Source: Bacteroidales bacterium (GTDB taxonomy: Bacteria; Bacteroidota; Bacteroidia; Bacteroidales; UBA932). From it: 28,942 bases of DNA. The notes beneath the pieces were generated by a model. The model made no database searches, was not told where the DNA came from, and saw only the letters and a list, made by a program, of their open reading frames with translations. Position numbers and translations under genes: made by a program. The stretch lies in the NCBI GenBank assembly GCA_017538685.1, contig JAFYIK010000003.1, positions 1 to 28,942 on the forward strand, read 5' to 3'. This document shows, one piece after another, positions 1 through 8,106 of the stretch; positions within the stretch are counted from its first letter, which is position 1; each line of letters begins with the position of its first letter.

Positions 1-393
1 ATCCCCGTCTATGCCGAGGACGACGAGTACATAACCGGCTACATCCTGCGTATGGAGGCCCTTCAGCTGATGGCCGATGACAAATTCGACCTGACGCTCA
101 GCACTATCAAGCGCGACATCCCCTCGTTCTCCGAGGACAAGCCGTTGGATGAAATCTGGGATGAGATGCTCTCCAAGGACGAGCAGATCGCCGTGGTCAT
201 CAACGAATACGGCTCCTTCCAGGGAATTCTGACTCTGGAAGACGTGATAGAGACTCTACTCGGAAGCGAAATCGTGGACGAACAGGACACCGTCCGCGAT
301 ATGCAGCAGCTCGCCCGCGACCGCTGGACCCGCACCCAGCGCACCGCCGCTGCGCTGGCTGCTAAGAAGGCGGCCAAGAAGGCCGCTTCTTAG
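1..393 (+). CDS. CNNM/HlyC-CorC family CBS-domain protein, C-terminal part (5' end outside window)
   Basis: The reading frame is open from base 1 and ends at TAG 391-393, giving the last 130 residues of a longer protein. The segment VINEYGSFQGILTLEDVIE, followed by a Glu/Asp-rich stretch, is the second half of the CBS pair typical of DUF21/CNNM (hemolysin C, CorC-like) membrane proteins, which are linked to divalent cation transport and sense adenine nucleotides through the CBS pair. The N-terminal membrane domain would lie upstream of the window. The protein ends in an Ala/Lys-rich tail (AAKKAAKKAAS) and has no CorC/HlyC C-terminal domain after the CBS pair. The family call is solid from the CBS signature. 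The transported ion cannot be inferred. Confidence 0.85.
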   Translation: MPVYAEDDEYITGYILRMEALQLMADDKFDLTLSTIKRDIPSFSEDKPLDEIWDEMLSKDEQIAVVINEYGSFQGILTLEDVIETLLGSEIVDEQDTVRDMQQLARDRWTRTQRTAAALAAKKAAKKAAS

Positions 394-402
394 CTCACCG
401 TC

Positions 403-435
403 ATCTCCGACCTGATCGGGGATCTTTTATTTTTG
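403..435 (+). terminator. Rho-independent terminator after the CBS-domain gene
   Basis: An 8-bp stem (403-410 with 416-423, one G-T pair) around the loop CCTGA is followed by CTTTTATTTTT. The T-run overlaps the stop codon of the convergent DUF389 gene. Confidence 0.6.
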
Positions 436-1758
436 GATGATAGTGACGTCAGTGCTTTCCAGCCTGACGCGGAGCCAGTTGGTCATTTTGTCCAGGGCTT
501 CCTGCGAGAGGGGCTCGGAGACTGAAAGAAGGACCAGGATTTCGTCGGATGCCTCTCCGGTGAGTGGATCCACTGACTGGCCGCGTGAAATCGAGACGTT
601 TGTTATGTTGTCGTACTGAGAGGCGATTTCCAGGGCGAGTGTCCTGGTCGGCAGCTCTTTGGCTTTGTATTCGTCCAGTTCGCCGTTCAGTCGCGCGACA
701 TCGGCATTGAGGTCGTTGATCTTCCTGGTGTTGTCTTCGTAGTAGTTCTTCAGAAGCTCGCCGTCGATACCTGCGCGAACAGCTGCATCTTCGTGGAAGG
801 TGAGCTGGTTGCGCTTGATGCCCAGCTCTTCAGCGTCCTGATAGATGCTTTCCTTTTCCGCGTCCGGCAGCACTTCGCCTGCGAGATACAGGTGCACGGA
901 GTGCTTCCGGCCGTCTTTCTCGATCGAATGGTTGAAGATGTAGCTCCTGCCCACCGTCTTGTTCTTCTCTACCAGTGTTTCCACATTGCGCTCGAAATTG
1001 GTCTCCCGGACTATGTTGATGGCGGAGATTATGCTCGGTACTATTATCACGACCATAATCACTCCTATGATCCTGCGGGCCTTGCGCCTGCGGGCCTCAT
1101 CTTCGTCGAAGACGGAGGGGAAGCGCAGGTACTTCGCCACGAGGAAGGTCGCGAGAGCTATGAAGATGCTGTTGATTATGAACAGATACAGCGCGCCGAA
1201 GATGAACTTCGGGTCGAGATGCGCAAGGCCGTAGCCTATCGTGCAGAGCGGCGGCATCAGGGCGGTGGCGATGGCCACACCAGGAATCACGGTGCCGCCT
1301 TCCTTTCGTGAGGTCGCGAACATACCGGCGGCGCCGCCGAAGAGAGCTATCAGCACATCGTAGATAGTCGGGTTGGTGCGCGCGAGCAGCTCGGTTTTCT
1401 GGCTGGGGGAGAGGGGCGAGAGCAGGAAGTAGATTGCGGAGGCGAGGATGCTGATGCCGACCATAATCAGGAAGTTCTTCAGCGCATCCTTGACGAGGGT
1501 GGTGTCGTTGGTGGCAAGGCCGAGGCCGAAGCCGAGTATGGGGCCCATAACGGGGGAGATGAGCATCGCGCCGATTATCACCGGGATGGAGTTGAGGTTC
1601 AGACCCACGCTGGCGATTATTATCGCGCAGGCGAGGATGAAGACAGTCATTCCCTGGAAGTGGATGTTTTTGCGTATGCTGATGTTGGCCGCCTGGATGT
1701 CTGTTTCCGTACGGACGTTGATGAATGTCGCAATCTTGCCCCAGATATTCGTTTCCAT
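427..1758 (-). CDS. DUF389 domain-containing membrane protein (TIGR00341-like)
   Basis: This 443-residue protein starts at ATG 1758 (complement) and ends at TAA 427-429. After a short cytoplasmic N-terminus come several hydrophobic helices, beginning near residue 35, with the GAMLISPVMGPILGFGLG motif that is the hallmark of DUF389 proteins, and later IATALMPPLCTIGYG. About six membrane segments fill residues 35-250. The C-terminal 190 residues are soluble, with a coiled-coil-like stretch (DLNADVARLNGELDEYKAK). No function is established for the family. The gene is divergent from the EF-hand protein gene across a 95-bp gap with a promoter box on each strand, and convergent with the CBS-protein gene. 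The family assignment is firm; the biochemical role is unknown. Confidence 0.9.
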   Translation of the reverse strand: METNIWGKIATFINVRTETDIQAANISIRKNIHFQGMTVFILACAIIIASVGLNLNSIPVIIGAMLISPVMGPILGFGLGLATNDTTLVKDALKNFLIMVGISILASAIYFLLSPLSPSQKTELLARTNPTIYDVLIALFGGAAGMFATSRKEGGTVIPGVAIATALMPPLCTIGYGLAHLDPKFIFGALYLFIINSIFIALATFLVAKYLRFPSVFDEDEARRRKARRIIGVIMVVIIVPSIISAINIVRETNFERNVETLVEKNKTVGRSYIFNHSIEKDGRKHSVHLYLAGEVLPDAEKESIYQDAEELGIKRNQLTFHEDAAVRAGIDGELLKNYYEDNTRKINDLNADVARLNGELDEYKAKELPTRTLALEIASQYDNITNVSISRGQSVDPLTGEASDEILVLLSVSEPLSQEALDKMTNWLRVRLESTDVTIIQK

Positions 1759-1778
1759 TTCTCGCGTTTTCTTTTATA

Positions 1779-1786
1779 CAAATATA
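1779..1786 (-). promoter_or_regulatory. -7 promoter box for the DUF389 gene
   Basis: The complement reads TATATTTG, a match to the Bacteroidota -7 consensus TAnnTTTG, with its last base 21 nt upstream of the ATG at 1758. No clear -33 TTG is visible. Confidence 0.5.
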
Positions 1787-1800
1787 TGAAATTAAATTTC

Positions 1801-1808
1801 TAACTTTG
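1801..1808 (+). promoter_or_regulatory. -7 promoter box for the EF-hand/PEGA operon
   Basis: TAACTTTG matches the Bacteroidota -7 consensus TAnnTTTG and lies 45 nt upstream of ATG 1854. A -33 element is not obvious. Confidence 0.55.
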
Positions 1809-1853
1809 AGAGATAAACCCGCATATCGAACAAAACTAATATAAAACCAACCT

Positions 1854-4055
1854 ATGGACAACAAGTATCCTTGGAGCTTTTGCTCTCTCGGCGGTGTGAC
1901 CCGAGTGAAGATTTCTTCAGGCGAAGACATCGCCCATCTCGGCGAACTGGACCAGAAACTCTGGACCGTTCTCAGCTGTCCCGTCGACGGCCTTTATTTC
2001 GACAAAAAGACTCTTACCCTTCTTGACACGGACAAAGACGGCAAGATCAGGGTGTACGAAGTGGTGGCTGCAGCGCAGTGGATCACTTCAGTGCTCAAAG
2101 ACAAAGACCTCATCCTGAAGGGTTCCGACACCCTCCCTCTGGCTGAACTGAATCAGGGAGTGGAGGCGGGTGCCCGTCTCTACAACTCCGCGAAGCAGAT
2201 TCTCGCCAATCTAGGCAAGGCGGATGCGGATGAAATCACCCTCGCAGATTCTTCAGACAGCGTGGCGATTTTCGCCGGCACGAAGTTCAACGGCGACGGT
2301 ATCGTCACTCCGGAGAGCACGGACGACGAAGCCGTGAAGGAAGCGATCTCGCAGGCCGTCGCGCTTGTCGGCTCGAAGACCGACCGCAGCGGTGTGGCAG
2401 GTGTGGATGCGGACCTTGTGAACGCGTTCTACGCCGCTCTCGCGGACTATGTCGCCTGGGCGGAAGCCAGGAAGGCGGACATCCTTCCGTTCGGTGATGA
2501 GACAGAGGCCGCTCTCGCAGCGGTCGAGGCCGTGAAGGCCAAGGTGGCCGATTACTTCCTCCGCTGCAAGCTCATCGCGTTCAACGCGGATGCGGCAGGC
2601 GCCGTGGATGTGGACGTGGCGAAGATCGCGGCCATCAGCGCAGGCGATATGAACGCCGAAATGGCGCAGATCGCCGAATATCCGCTCGCCCGCCCGAATG
2701 CTGAAGGCGTGCTCGCGTTCGACGGCATCAACCCGGCGTGGAAGGGTGCGTTCGCAACCCTCAAGGCTCTCGTGCTCGACAAGGAGCTCAAGGGCAAGAA
2801 GGGTATGACCGAAGAGCAGTGGACGGCGATACTCGCGAAGTTCGAGCCCTTCAAGGCCTGGGCGGGAGCAAAGGCCGGAGCATCGGTCGAATCGCTCGGT
2901 CTGGAGAAGGCGAAGGAACTCCTCAAGGCGGACAAGAAAGACGCTATCCTCGCCCTCATCGAGCAGGATCTCGCCCTGGCGGACGAGGCCAGCGCAATAG
3001 ACGAAGTGGACAAGCTGATGCATCTGTATCGCTACTTCTTCGAATTCCTCAATAACTACGTCATCCTCGGTGCGTTCTACAGCAGGGACGACCTCGCCGT
3101 GTTCCAGGCCGGTAAGCTCTACATCGACCAGAGGTGCCTGGATCTGTGTATCAATGTCGCCGATATGGGCAAGCAGGCCGATATGGCCGCCCAGAGCGGA
3201 ATGTACATCCTCTACTGCAACTGCGTGTCCAAGAGCACCGGCAAGACCGCCCTTATCGCGGCCGTGCTGACGGACGGCGACGTGGATGCCCTGCGCGTTG
3301 GTCAGAACGCCGTGTTCTACGACCGCGACGGTCTGGACTACGACGCCGTGGTCACGAAGATCGTGGACAACCCCGTGAGCGTACGCCAGGCCTTCTGGGC
3401 ACCGTACAAGAAGCTCGCACGCACCATCTCCGACCGCATCAACAAGAGCGCTGCCGAGAAGGATGCGAAGGTCACCGGAGATCTCACGGCGAAGGCTAAC
3501 ACCGCCACTCTTCCCGCCGACAAGGATGCCGCCAAGTCCGCTCCGGTGGAGAACAAGTTCGACATTGCCAAGTTCGCCGGAATCTTCGCCGCGATAGGCC
3601 TGGCCCTGGGCTTCGTGCTCTCCGCTCTTGCTGCCCTGTTCGCACACTGGTACACCCCGCTCATCGCGATCCTGGTGCTCATCCTGGTCATTTCCGGTCC
3701 TTCGATGTTCATCGCCTGGCTGAAGCTGCGCAAGCGCAACCTCGGTCCGGTGCTCAACGCAAACGGCTGGGCCATCAACAGCAAGGTCATCGTCAACATC
3801 GTCTTCGGCGCTACCCTTACCTCGCTTGCGAAGTATCCTAAGATTGCCGTCAAGGACGACCCGTATGCCCCTAAGAAGAGCCCCTGGCCGACTATCATCA
3901 TCGTCCTTCTTCTCCTTTGCGGCGGATTCGCCGCCCTCTATTTCACCGACAACCTGAAGTGGATGGGTATCGAGCGCAAACCGAAGGTGGAGCAGGTGGA
4001 AGCACCCGCAGAGGCCCCTGTTGAGACCCCCGAAGCGGCTCCCGAAGCAGAATAA
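1854..4055 (+). CDS. Unrecognised 733-residue protein with an EF-hand loop and C-terminal membrane helices
   Basis: I do not recognise this family. There is no signal peptide. Residues 58-69 (DTDKDGKIRVYE) form a textbook EF-hand calcium loop, with D1, D3, D5, G6, I8 and E12 all present. A degenerate DG-containing loop (FNGDGIVTPE) follows near residue 145. Residues 70-560 are mostly helical, acidic and Ala-rich. Hydrophobic segments at about 573-598, 600-622 and 678-697 look like membrane helices. The C-terminus is an acidic Pro/Ala/Glu tail (APAEAPVETPEAAPEAE). This suggests a large cytoplasmic, possibly Ca-responsive domain anchored by its C-terminal helices. It has its own promoter box and lies 15 nt upstream of the PEGA-protein gene, so the two are very likely co-transcribed. 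The EF-hand is seen directly; calcium binding and function are inference. Confidence 0.8.
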   Translation: MDNKYPWSFCSLGGVTRVKISSGEDIAHLGELDQKLWTVLSCPVDGLYFDKKTLTLLDTDKDGKIRVYEVVAAAQWITSVLKDKDLILKGSDTLPLAELNQGVEAGARLYNSAKQILANLGKADADEITLADSSDSVAIFAGTKFNGDGIVTPESTDDEAVKEAISQAVALVGSKTDRSGVAGVDADLVNAFYAALADYVAWAEARKADILPFGDETEAALAAVEAVKAKVADYFLRCKLIAFNADAAGAVDVDVAKIAAISAGDMNAEMAQIAEYPLARPNAEGVLAFDGINPAWKGAFATLKALVLDKELKGKKGMTEEQWTAILAKFEPFKAWAGAKAGASVESLGLEKAKELLKADKKDAILALIEQDLALADEASAIDEVDKLMHLYRYFFEFLNNYVILGAFYSRDDLAVFQAGKLYIDQRCLDLCINVADMGKQADMAAQSGMYILYCNCVSKSTGKTALIAAVLTDGDVDALRVGQNAVFYDRDGLDYDAVVTKIVDNPVSVRQAFWAPYKKLARTISDRINKSAAEKDAKVTGDLTAKANTATLPADKDAAKSAPVENKFDIAKFAGIFAAIGLALGFVLSALAALFAHWYTPLIAILVLILVISGPSMFIAWLKLRKRNLGPVLNANGWAINSKVIVNIVFGATLTSLAKYPKIAVKDDPYAPKKSPWPTIIIVLLLLCGGFAALYFTDNLKWMGIERKPKVEQVEAPAEAPVETPEAAPEAE

Positions 4056-4070
4056 TTAAACTTACCGAAT

Positions 4071-5504
4071 ATGAAAGCTATTTGCAGATTAACCCTGGCT
4101 GCCGCCGCTCTTTTGATCGGCACGGCCGTGTATGCGCAGGAACTCAGGGTCACCAAGTTCGAGCTTGATGCGAAGGACAAGACCGCCTGCCGTAAAGCCA
4201 CCGCGAAAAAAGACGCGGACGGCAAGAAATGTGCGGTTATCAAGCTCGTGGACGGTCAGGAGACCCTCTACAAGTCTGAAGGTGCGAGAGCCGTCGCCAC
4301 CCAGCCCGCTCTCATCTATGTAAGTGCGAAAGAGAAGTCCGTGAAGATCGACAACGCCGAACTCGGCTCAGTCGATTTCGTATTCCCGTTCCCTCTTGCA
4401 GCAGGAAAGACCTATGTGATGCAGTTGCAGAGCATTCCCGCTCCGGTGGTGGAGGAGGTCGTGGAGGAGCCGGCGCCCATCGTGGTGCCTGAGCAGCAGT
4501 TCGTGCTCTTCACAGTCGCTCCCGAGCAGGCCATCATCGAGCTTGGCAGCGAGACCGTCGTCGCCCGCGGCGGAGAGGCCCAGAAGCTTCTCAATGTCGG
4601 CCACTATTCCTACAAAGTATCCGCCAAGGGATACTATCCCGAAGAAGGCGAGTTCGATCTTGCGGATTCCGCCAAGGTGGAGATCGAAATCAGTCTGCGT
4701 GAGGCCAACGGCTGGATCAGCATCGTGGACAAGGACGAAGACATCACCGGCGCCGCAGTTTATATCGACGACGAGTTCGTCGGCAACGCCCCCCTCATCT
4801 ACGGCAAGCTCATAAACGGCCCGCACAAGCTTATGCTCGCGAAGGACCAGTACAGCAATTCCATCGGTACGGTGGAAGTGAAGGACAACGACACTCTCGT
4901 CGTCAGCCCTTGCCTCCAGCCTAACTTCTCCGTTGTTACTCTCACCACCGCCGAAAATGCGGAGATCTGGGCTAACGGAGAGAAGAAGGGTGTAGGCACC
5001 TGGACAGGAAAACTCCTTGCAGGAGCTTACAACTTCGAAGCCCGCGAGCTGGGCTACACTTCTCAGGTCGTCACCGAGGAGGTCGTCGTGGACCCTGCAG
5101 GACTTGAATTCACAATTCCCGATCCTCTGCCCATTTACGGTAATATCCTCGTGATGTCCTACCCTGCGAAGGCTTGCGTGTTCGTGGATAGCGAGGCGGT
5201 GGGCCAGACCCCGCTCTACCTCCCGAAAGTTATGTACGGCAAGCACAAGATCGAGATCCTGAAGAAGGGCTTCAAGCCTTACTGCGAAGAGGCCGATATG
5301 AACGAGTCGAAGCGCATCGTGGTCAACACCGATCTTGAGGCTATCCCCGAGGAGTGCCTCGAGTGCGCCGAGAAGTGCTGCGATCTCGCAGAAGCTCAGC
5401 CTGCCGAGGAGTGCTGCAAGCCCGCGGAGGAGAAACCTGCCGAGTGCTGCGACAAGCCCGCCGAGGAGGTCCCTACCGCCGAAGAGGTGGCTCCCGCAGA
5501 ATAG
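4071..5504 (+). CDS. Secreted PEGA-repeat protein with cysteine-rich C-terminal tail
   Basis: This 477-residue protein has a clear signal peptide (hydrophobic residues 7-20, likely cleavage after VYA at 22). Four PEGA-like beta repeats can be made out at about residues 141-200, 214-275, 284-335 and 354-405; the last is the best, with VFVDSEAVGQTPLYLP and HKIEILKKGFKPY. PEGA repeats occur in surface or periplasmic proteins of many bacteria and are thought to be structural. The C-terminal residues 429-460 hold eight Cys (three CC pairs plus a CxxC) in an acidic Pro/Ala/Glu context with an approximate PAEECC-KPAEE repeat, followed by an acidic tail. The gene is second in an operon with the EF-hand membrane protein. 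The PEGA call is good. The role of the tail (metal binding, disulfide cross-linking) is unknown. Confidence 0.8.
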   Translation: MKAICRLTLAAAALLIGTAVYAQELRVTKFELDAKDKTACRKATAKKDADGKKCAVIKLVDGQETLYKSEGARAVATQPALIYVSAKEKSVKIDNAELGSVDFVFPFPLAAGKTYVMQLQSIPAPVVEEVVEEPAPIVVPEQQFVLFTVAPEQAIIELGSETVVARGGEAQKLLNVGHYSYKVSAKGYYPEEGEFDLADSAKVEIEISLREANGWISIVDKDEDITGAAVYIDDEFVGNAPLIYGKLINGPHKLMLAKDQYSNSIGTVEVKDNDTLVVSPCLQPNFSVVTLTTAENAEIWANGEKKGVGTWTGKLLAGAYNFEARELGYTSQVVTEEVVVDPAGLEFTIPDPLPIYGNILVMSYPAKACVFVDSEAVGQTPLYLPKVMYGKHKIEILKKGFKPYCEEADMNESKRIVVNTDLEAIPEECLECAEKCCDLAEAQPAEECCKPAEEKPAECCDKPAEEVPTAEEVAPAE

Positions 5505-5541
5505 CGTGGGGAATAACCCGCTGATACACAGCGAATTATAT

Positions 5542-5580
5542 AAATTAGGTCTCTCGAAATAGGGAGACCTAATTTTATTA
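5542..5580. terminator. Terminator hairpin between the PEGA-protein gene and comEC (bidirectional)
   Basis: A 14-bp stem with one G-T pair (5542-5555 with 5562-5575, arms around TTAGGTCTC/GAGACCTAA) has loop GAAATA. An A-rich left flank and a T-rich right flank allow function for both convergent genes. A smaller hairpin, CGCTG-ATACA-CAGCG, precedes it at 5519-5533. Confidence 0.75.
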
Positions 5581-5600
5581 TCTTGCTGATTTATAATCAC

Positions 5601-6674
5601 TTAGCCCCCACGACCTCCAATTACCGTCAGAATGTTGAGCAGCAGGGTGGCGAGCTTGTCCGTGGCCCATACCAGCGGGGAAGGTGAGCCGAGAAGCAGG
5701 GTGAGAAGCGCCATAGGGAGGAGGATTTCGCAGACGGGCATAGCAAGAAGGTTTGTGAGGAGGAAGTATTGCGGGAAGTAACCGAAACGCAGCAGCACGA
5801 CCGGGGCCGTGGTGATCTGGCAGGATATGGCCACGGCGGCACCTTTCCAGATGCGGCGCAGCGGGTCGATTCGGGCGGACAGCCGGGTGCTGGGGTACCA
5901 CGCCTCCAGCCGCGGCGCGATAAGCACTATCCCCAGCATCGCCAGGTAGGAGAGCTGAAAAGCCACGGTGCCGATCGCCCCGGGATCGAGCGCGAGCTGC
6001 ACGGTGCCGGCTATGCACAACCTGTCCGCGGGGGAACTGCGGCGGCCGGGGGAGAGTGAGGCAATCTGCTGCAGGATGATGAACAGCAGCGCCCTCACAA
6101 GCGAGGGCGACGCCCCGCAGGCGATCGTGTACGCCGTGCAGAACCCGATCAGCAGCCCCGCCCTCACGGTCTCCGCGGGGCGCGAGTTCCCGAGCACGGA
6201 GAGCAGGTAGCGGACGAACATAGCGATTATCCCCAGATGCAGCCCGGAGAGTGCCAGCAGGTGCGAGGCGCCGCTGCGCCTGAACGCGCTGACGGTTTCC
6301 CGGTCCAGTCCGGACCTGTCGCCCGTCATCAGCGCCCTCAGCAGCGGCGCCGTCCTTCCGTCCTCAAAGGGGATCCGGTCGATGATGTCATTGACGCGTT
6401 CAGTCAAAGATAGCCGACCGTGTTCGGCTATGACGGGAAATAACTGGCATCTGCAGCACCGGCAAAACACCCCCAGCGCAAACAACATCACCGGGATGAC
6501 CCATCTATCGTGCTTTTTCGAAAGAGTGAGGGCGCCCAGACAAAAGACGATCAGGAATAACGACACTTGTGGTGTCATTTCGGGCGCAGTCGGGAAAGCC
6601 CCATCACAAAGCGCGCCGCAGGCAACTCCTGCGACAAAAGGAAGGGATATGCTGAGCAGGCGACGGTTTTCCAT
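5601..6674 (-). CDS. comEC: ComEC/Rec2 family competence membrane protein, short form
   Basis: This 357-residue polytopic membrane protein starts at ATG 6674 (complement). Residues 136-150 (GASHLLALSGLHLGI) are the signature of the Competence domain of ComEC, the inner-membrane channel that moves single-stranded DNA inward during transformation. The preceding block, LLRALMTGDRSGLDRETVSAFRRSG, is also typical (residues 111-135). Hydrophobic helices cover most of 140-350. The N-terminus carries three helices, but the region that would hold the full DUF4131/OB domain is very short, and there is no C-terminal metallo-beta-lactamase domain. Full ComEC is about 650-800 residues, so this is roughly half. 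It is convergent with the PEGA-protein gene and divergent from ackA. The family is certain; DNA uptake activity is not. Confidence 0.85.
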   Translation of the reverse strand: MENRRLLSISLPFVAGVACGALCDGAFPTAPEMTPQVSLFLIVFCLGALTLSKKHDRWVIPVMLFALGVFCRCCRCQLFPVIAEHGRLSLTERVNDIIDRIPFEDGRTAPLLRALMTGDRSGLDRETVSAFRRSGASHLLALSGLHLGIIAMFVRYLLSVLGNSRPAETVRAGLLIGFCTAYTIACGASPSLVRALLFIILQQIASLSPGRRSSPADRLCIAGTVQLALDPGAIGTVAFQLSYLAMLGIVLIAPRLEAWYPSTRLSARIDPLRRIWKGAAVAISCQITTAPVVLLRFGYFPQYFLLTNLLAMPVCEILLPMALLTLLLGSPSPLVWATDKLATLLLNILTVIGGRGG

Positions 6675-6717
6675 AGCTCTTCTGTCAGGTCGGAGAGCAA
6701 GATACGCTTTTTTTGAG

Positions 6718-6725
6718 TATCTTTG
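6718..6725 (+). promoter_or_regulatory. -7 promoter box for ackA
   Basis: TATCTTTG matches TAnnTTTG exactly and lies 19 nt before ATG 6745, in the 70-bp divergent gap with comEC. No good -33 element is apparent. Confidence 0.55.
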
Positions 6726-6744
6726 CTCCGCAACAAATCAGAAT

Positions 6745-7953
6745 ATGAAAATTCTCGTCATCAACTGCGGAAGTTCATCCATCAAGTACCAGCTTCTTGA
6801 GATGACCGACGCCGAGCACTACGCTCTTCTCGCAAAAGGAAACCTCGAAAAAATATCGCTCCCGGACAGCAAACTCACACACAAACCGGCAGGCAAAGAC
6901 GCCGTGGTGATAATGAGACCCGTCCCGGACCACACCCTCGGAATGAAGCTCGTCCTGGACGCGCTGACCAATCCGGAGACAGGCGTTATCGGCAGTTTCG
7001 ATGAAATCGACGCCGTGGGCCACAGAATCGTCCAGGGTGCAGATTTCTTCGACGGCTCTTGCCTGATCGACGAATCCGTGATGGAGAAGATCGCGATTTG
7101 CTGCGACTTCGCCCCGCTTCATAACCCGGCGCATATCCTCGGTATCCGCGCTATGCAGAAAGTGCTTCCGAAGGTGCCGCAGGTGGTGGTGTTCGATACC
7201 GCTTTCCACCAGACTATGGAGCCGAAGGCCTATATGTACGCCCTTCCTTATGAGTATTACGAGAAATACCGCGTCCGCCGCTACGGAGCGCACGGAACAT
7301 CGCACTACTACGTCAGCCGCCGTGGCGCGAAGAAGGCCGGCCTGGACATCAATAACAGCAAGATAATCACCTGCCACATCGGAAACGGCAGTTCCGTGAC
7401 AGCCATCCTCAACGGCAAGAGCATCGACACCTCGATGGGCTTCACCCCGCTCGAGGGTATGATTATGGGAACCCGCTGCGGCTCGATCGACGCGAACATC
7501 GTGCCCTACATTATGAAGAAGGAGAACCTCACTCCGGACGAGATGACGGACATTATGAACAAGAAGTCCGGATTCATCGGCCTGCAGAAGAAGAGTTCCG
7601 ATATGCGCGATATGGTCCGCTTCTCGGAGCAAGGCGACCAGCGTGCGCAGCTCGTCCGTGATATGGTGGTCCACCACATCACGAAGCTCGTCGGCGGCTA
7701 TATCGCCGAAATGAACGGAGTAGATCTCATCATCTTCACCGCCGGCATCGCGGAGAACAACCCCTGGCTCCCGCTCGCCGTCTGCAAGCACTTCGAATAT
7801 ATGGGCCTGAAGATGGACGTGGAAGCCACCAACGCCGCCCGCGACGAAGAGATTATCTCCGCTCCCGACAGCACCGTGAAGGTCGCGATGATCCCCACCA
7901 ACGAAGAGCTGATGATCGCCATCGACACGATGAACATCGTCCGCGCGCTATAA
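6745..7953 (+). CDS. ackA: Acetate kinase
   Basis: This cytoplasmic 402-residue enzyme interconverts acetyl phosphate + ADP and acetate + ATP, the ATP-yielding last step of acetate fermentation. The N-terminal ASKHA signature MKILVINCGSSSIKYQ is at residues 1-16. Later come VVFDTAFHQTM, RRYGAHGTSH (catalytic His/Arg region), ITCHIGNGSSV (phosphate loop), DTSMGFTPLEGMIMGTRCG and FTAGIAENNP, which is the full set of acetate kinase motifs. The frame is open further upstream (to 6382), but those codons are antisense to comEC and the family begins at MKILVINCG, just after a promoter box, so 6745 is the start. pta, often adjacent in Bacteroidota, is not next to it here. Length matches the family (about 400). 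Confidence 0.97.
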   Translation: MKILVINCGSSSIKYQLLEMTDAEHYALLAKGNLEKISLPDSKLTHKPAGKDAVVIMRPVPDHTLGMKLVLDALTNPETGVIGSFDEIDAVGHRIVQGADFFDGSCLIDESVMEKIAICCDFAPLHNPAHILGIRAMQKVLPKVPQVVVFDTAFHQTMEPKAYMYALPYEYYEKYRVRRYGAHGTSHYYVSRRGAKKAGLDINNSKIITCHIGNGSSVTAILNGKSIDTSMGFTPLEGMIMGTRCGSIDANIVPYIMKKENLTPDEMTDIMNKKSGFIGLQKKSSDMRDMVRFSEQGDQRAQLVRDMVVHHITKLVGGYIAEMNGVDLIIFTAGIAENNPWLPLAVCKHFEYMGLKMDVEATNAARDEEIISAPDSTVKVAMIPTNEELMIAIDTMNIVRAL

Positions 7954-7964
7954 TCCTTTTGTGT

Positions 7965-8106
7965 GCGTGTTTCGCATTCCTTTGATAATCAGACAATTAT
8001 CAAAAACGATGTATCCATTTTCGGGTACATCGTTTTTGTTAAACTCCTATCAATCAGCAAATTGCGAAACACGCTTCGCTAAATCAAATTACGTTTTTTA
8101 GCGAAG
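7965..8106. terminator. Bidirectional terminator in a nested inverted-repeat cluster between ackA and the kinase gene
   Basis: The core hairpin is a 15-bp stem (8002-8016 with 8023-8037, arms AAAAACGATGTATCC and GGGTACATCGTTTTT, one G-T pair) with loop ATTTTC. It has an A-run on the left and a T-run on the right, so it can serve both convergent genes. It is nested inside a perfect 12-bp inverted repeat, GCGTGTTTCGCA (7965-7976) with TGCGAAACACGC (8063-8074). Two further hairpins overlap: TTTGATAAT/ATTATCAAA (7981-7989 with 7996-8004) and CTTCGCTAAA/TTTAGCGAAG (8074-8083 with 8097-8106), the latter spanning the stop codon of the minus-strand gene. Confidence 0.8.

Noticed and set aside
2253..3647. 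A 464-codon minus-strand frame inside the EF-hand protein gene
   Set aside because: It has no domain, signal or promoter box, and composition typical of an antisense shadow. The plus-strand frame has an EF-hand, membrane helices and an operon partner.
4368..5600. A 410-codon minus-strand frame opposite the PEGA protein
   Set aside because: It runs through the terminator hairpin and has repetitive Leu/Gly/Asp content mirroring the repeats of the plus strand. The plus frame has a signal peptide and PEGA repeats.
6382..6744. N-terminal extension of acetate kinase
   Set aside because: It lies antisense to comEC and upstream of the promoter box; acetate kinases start at MKILVINCG, which matches ATG 6745.
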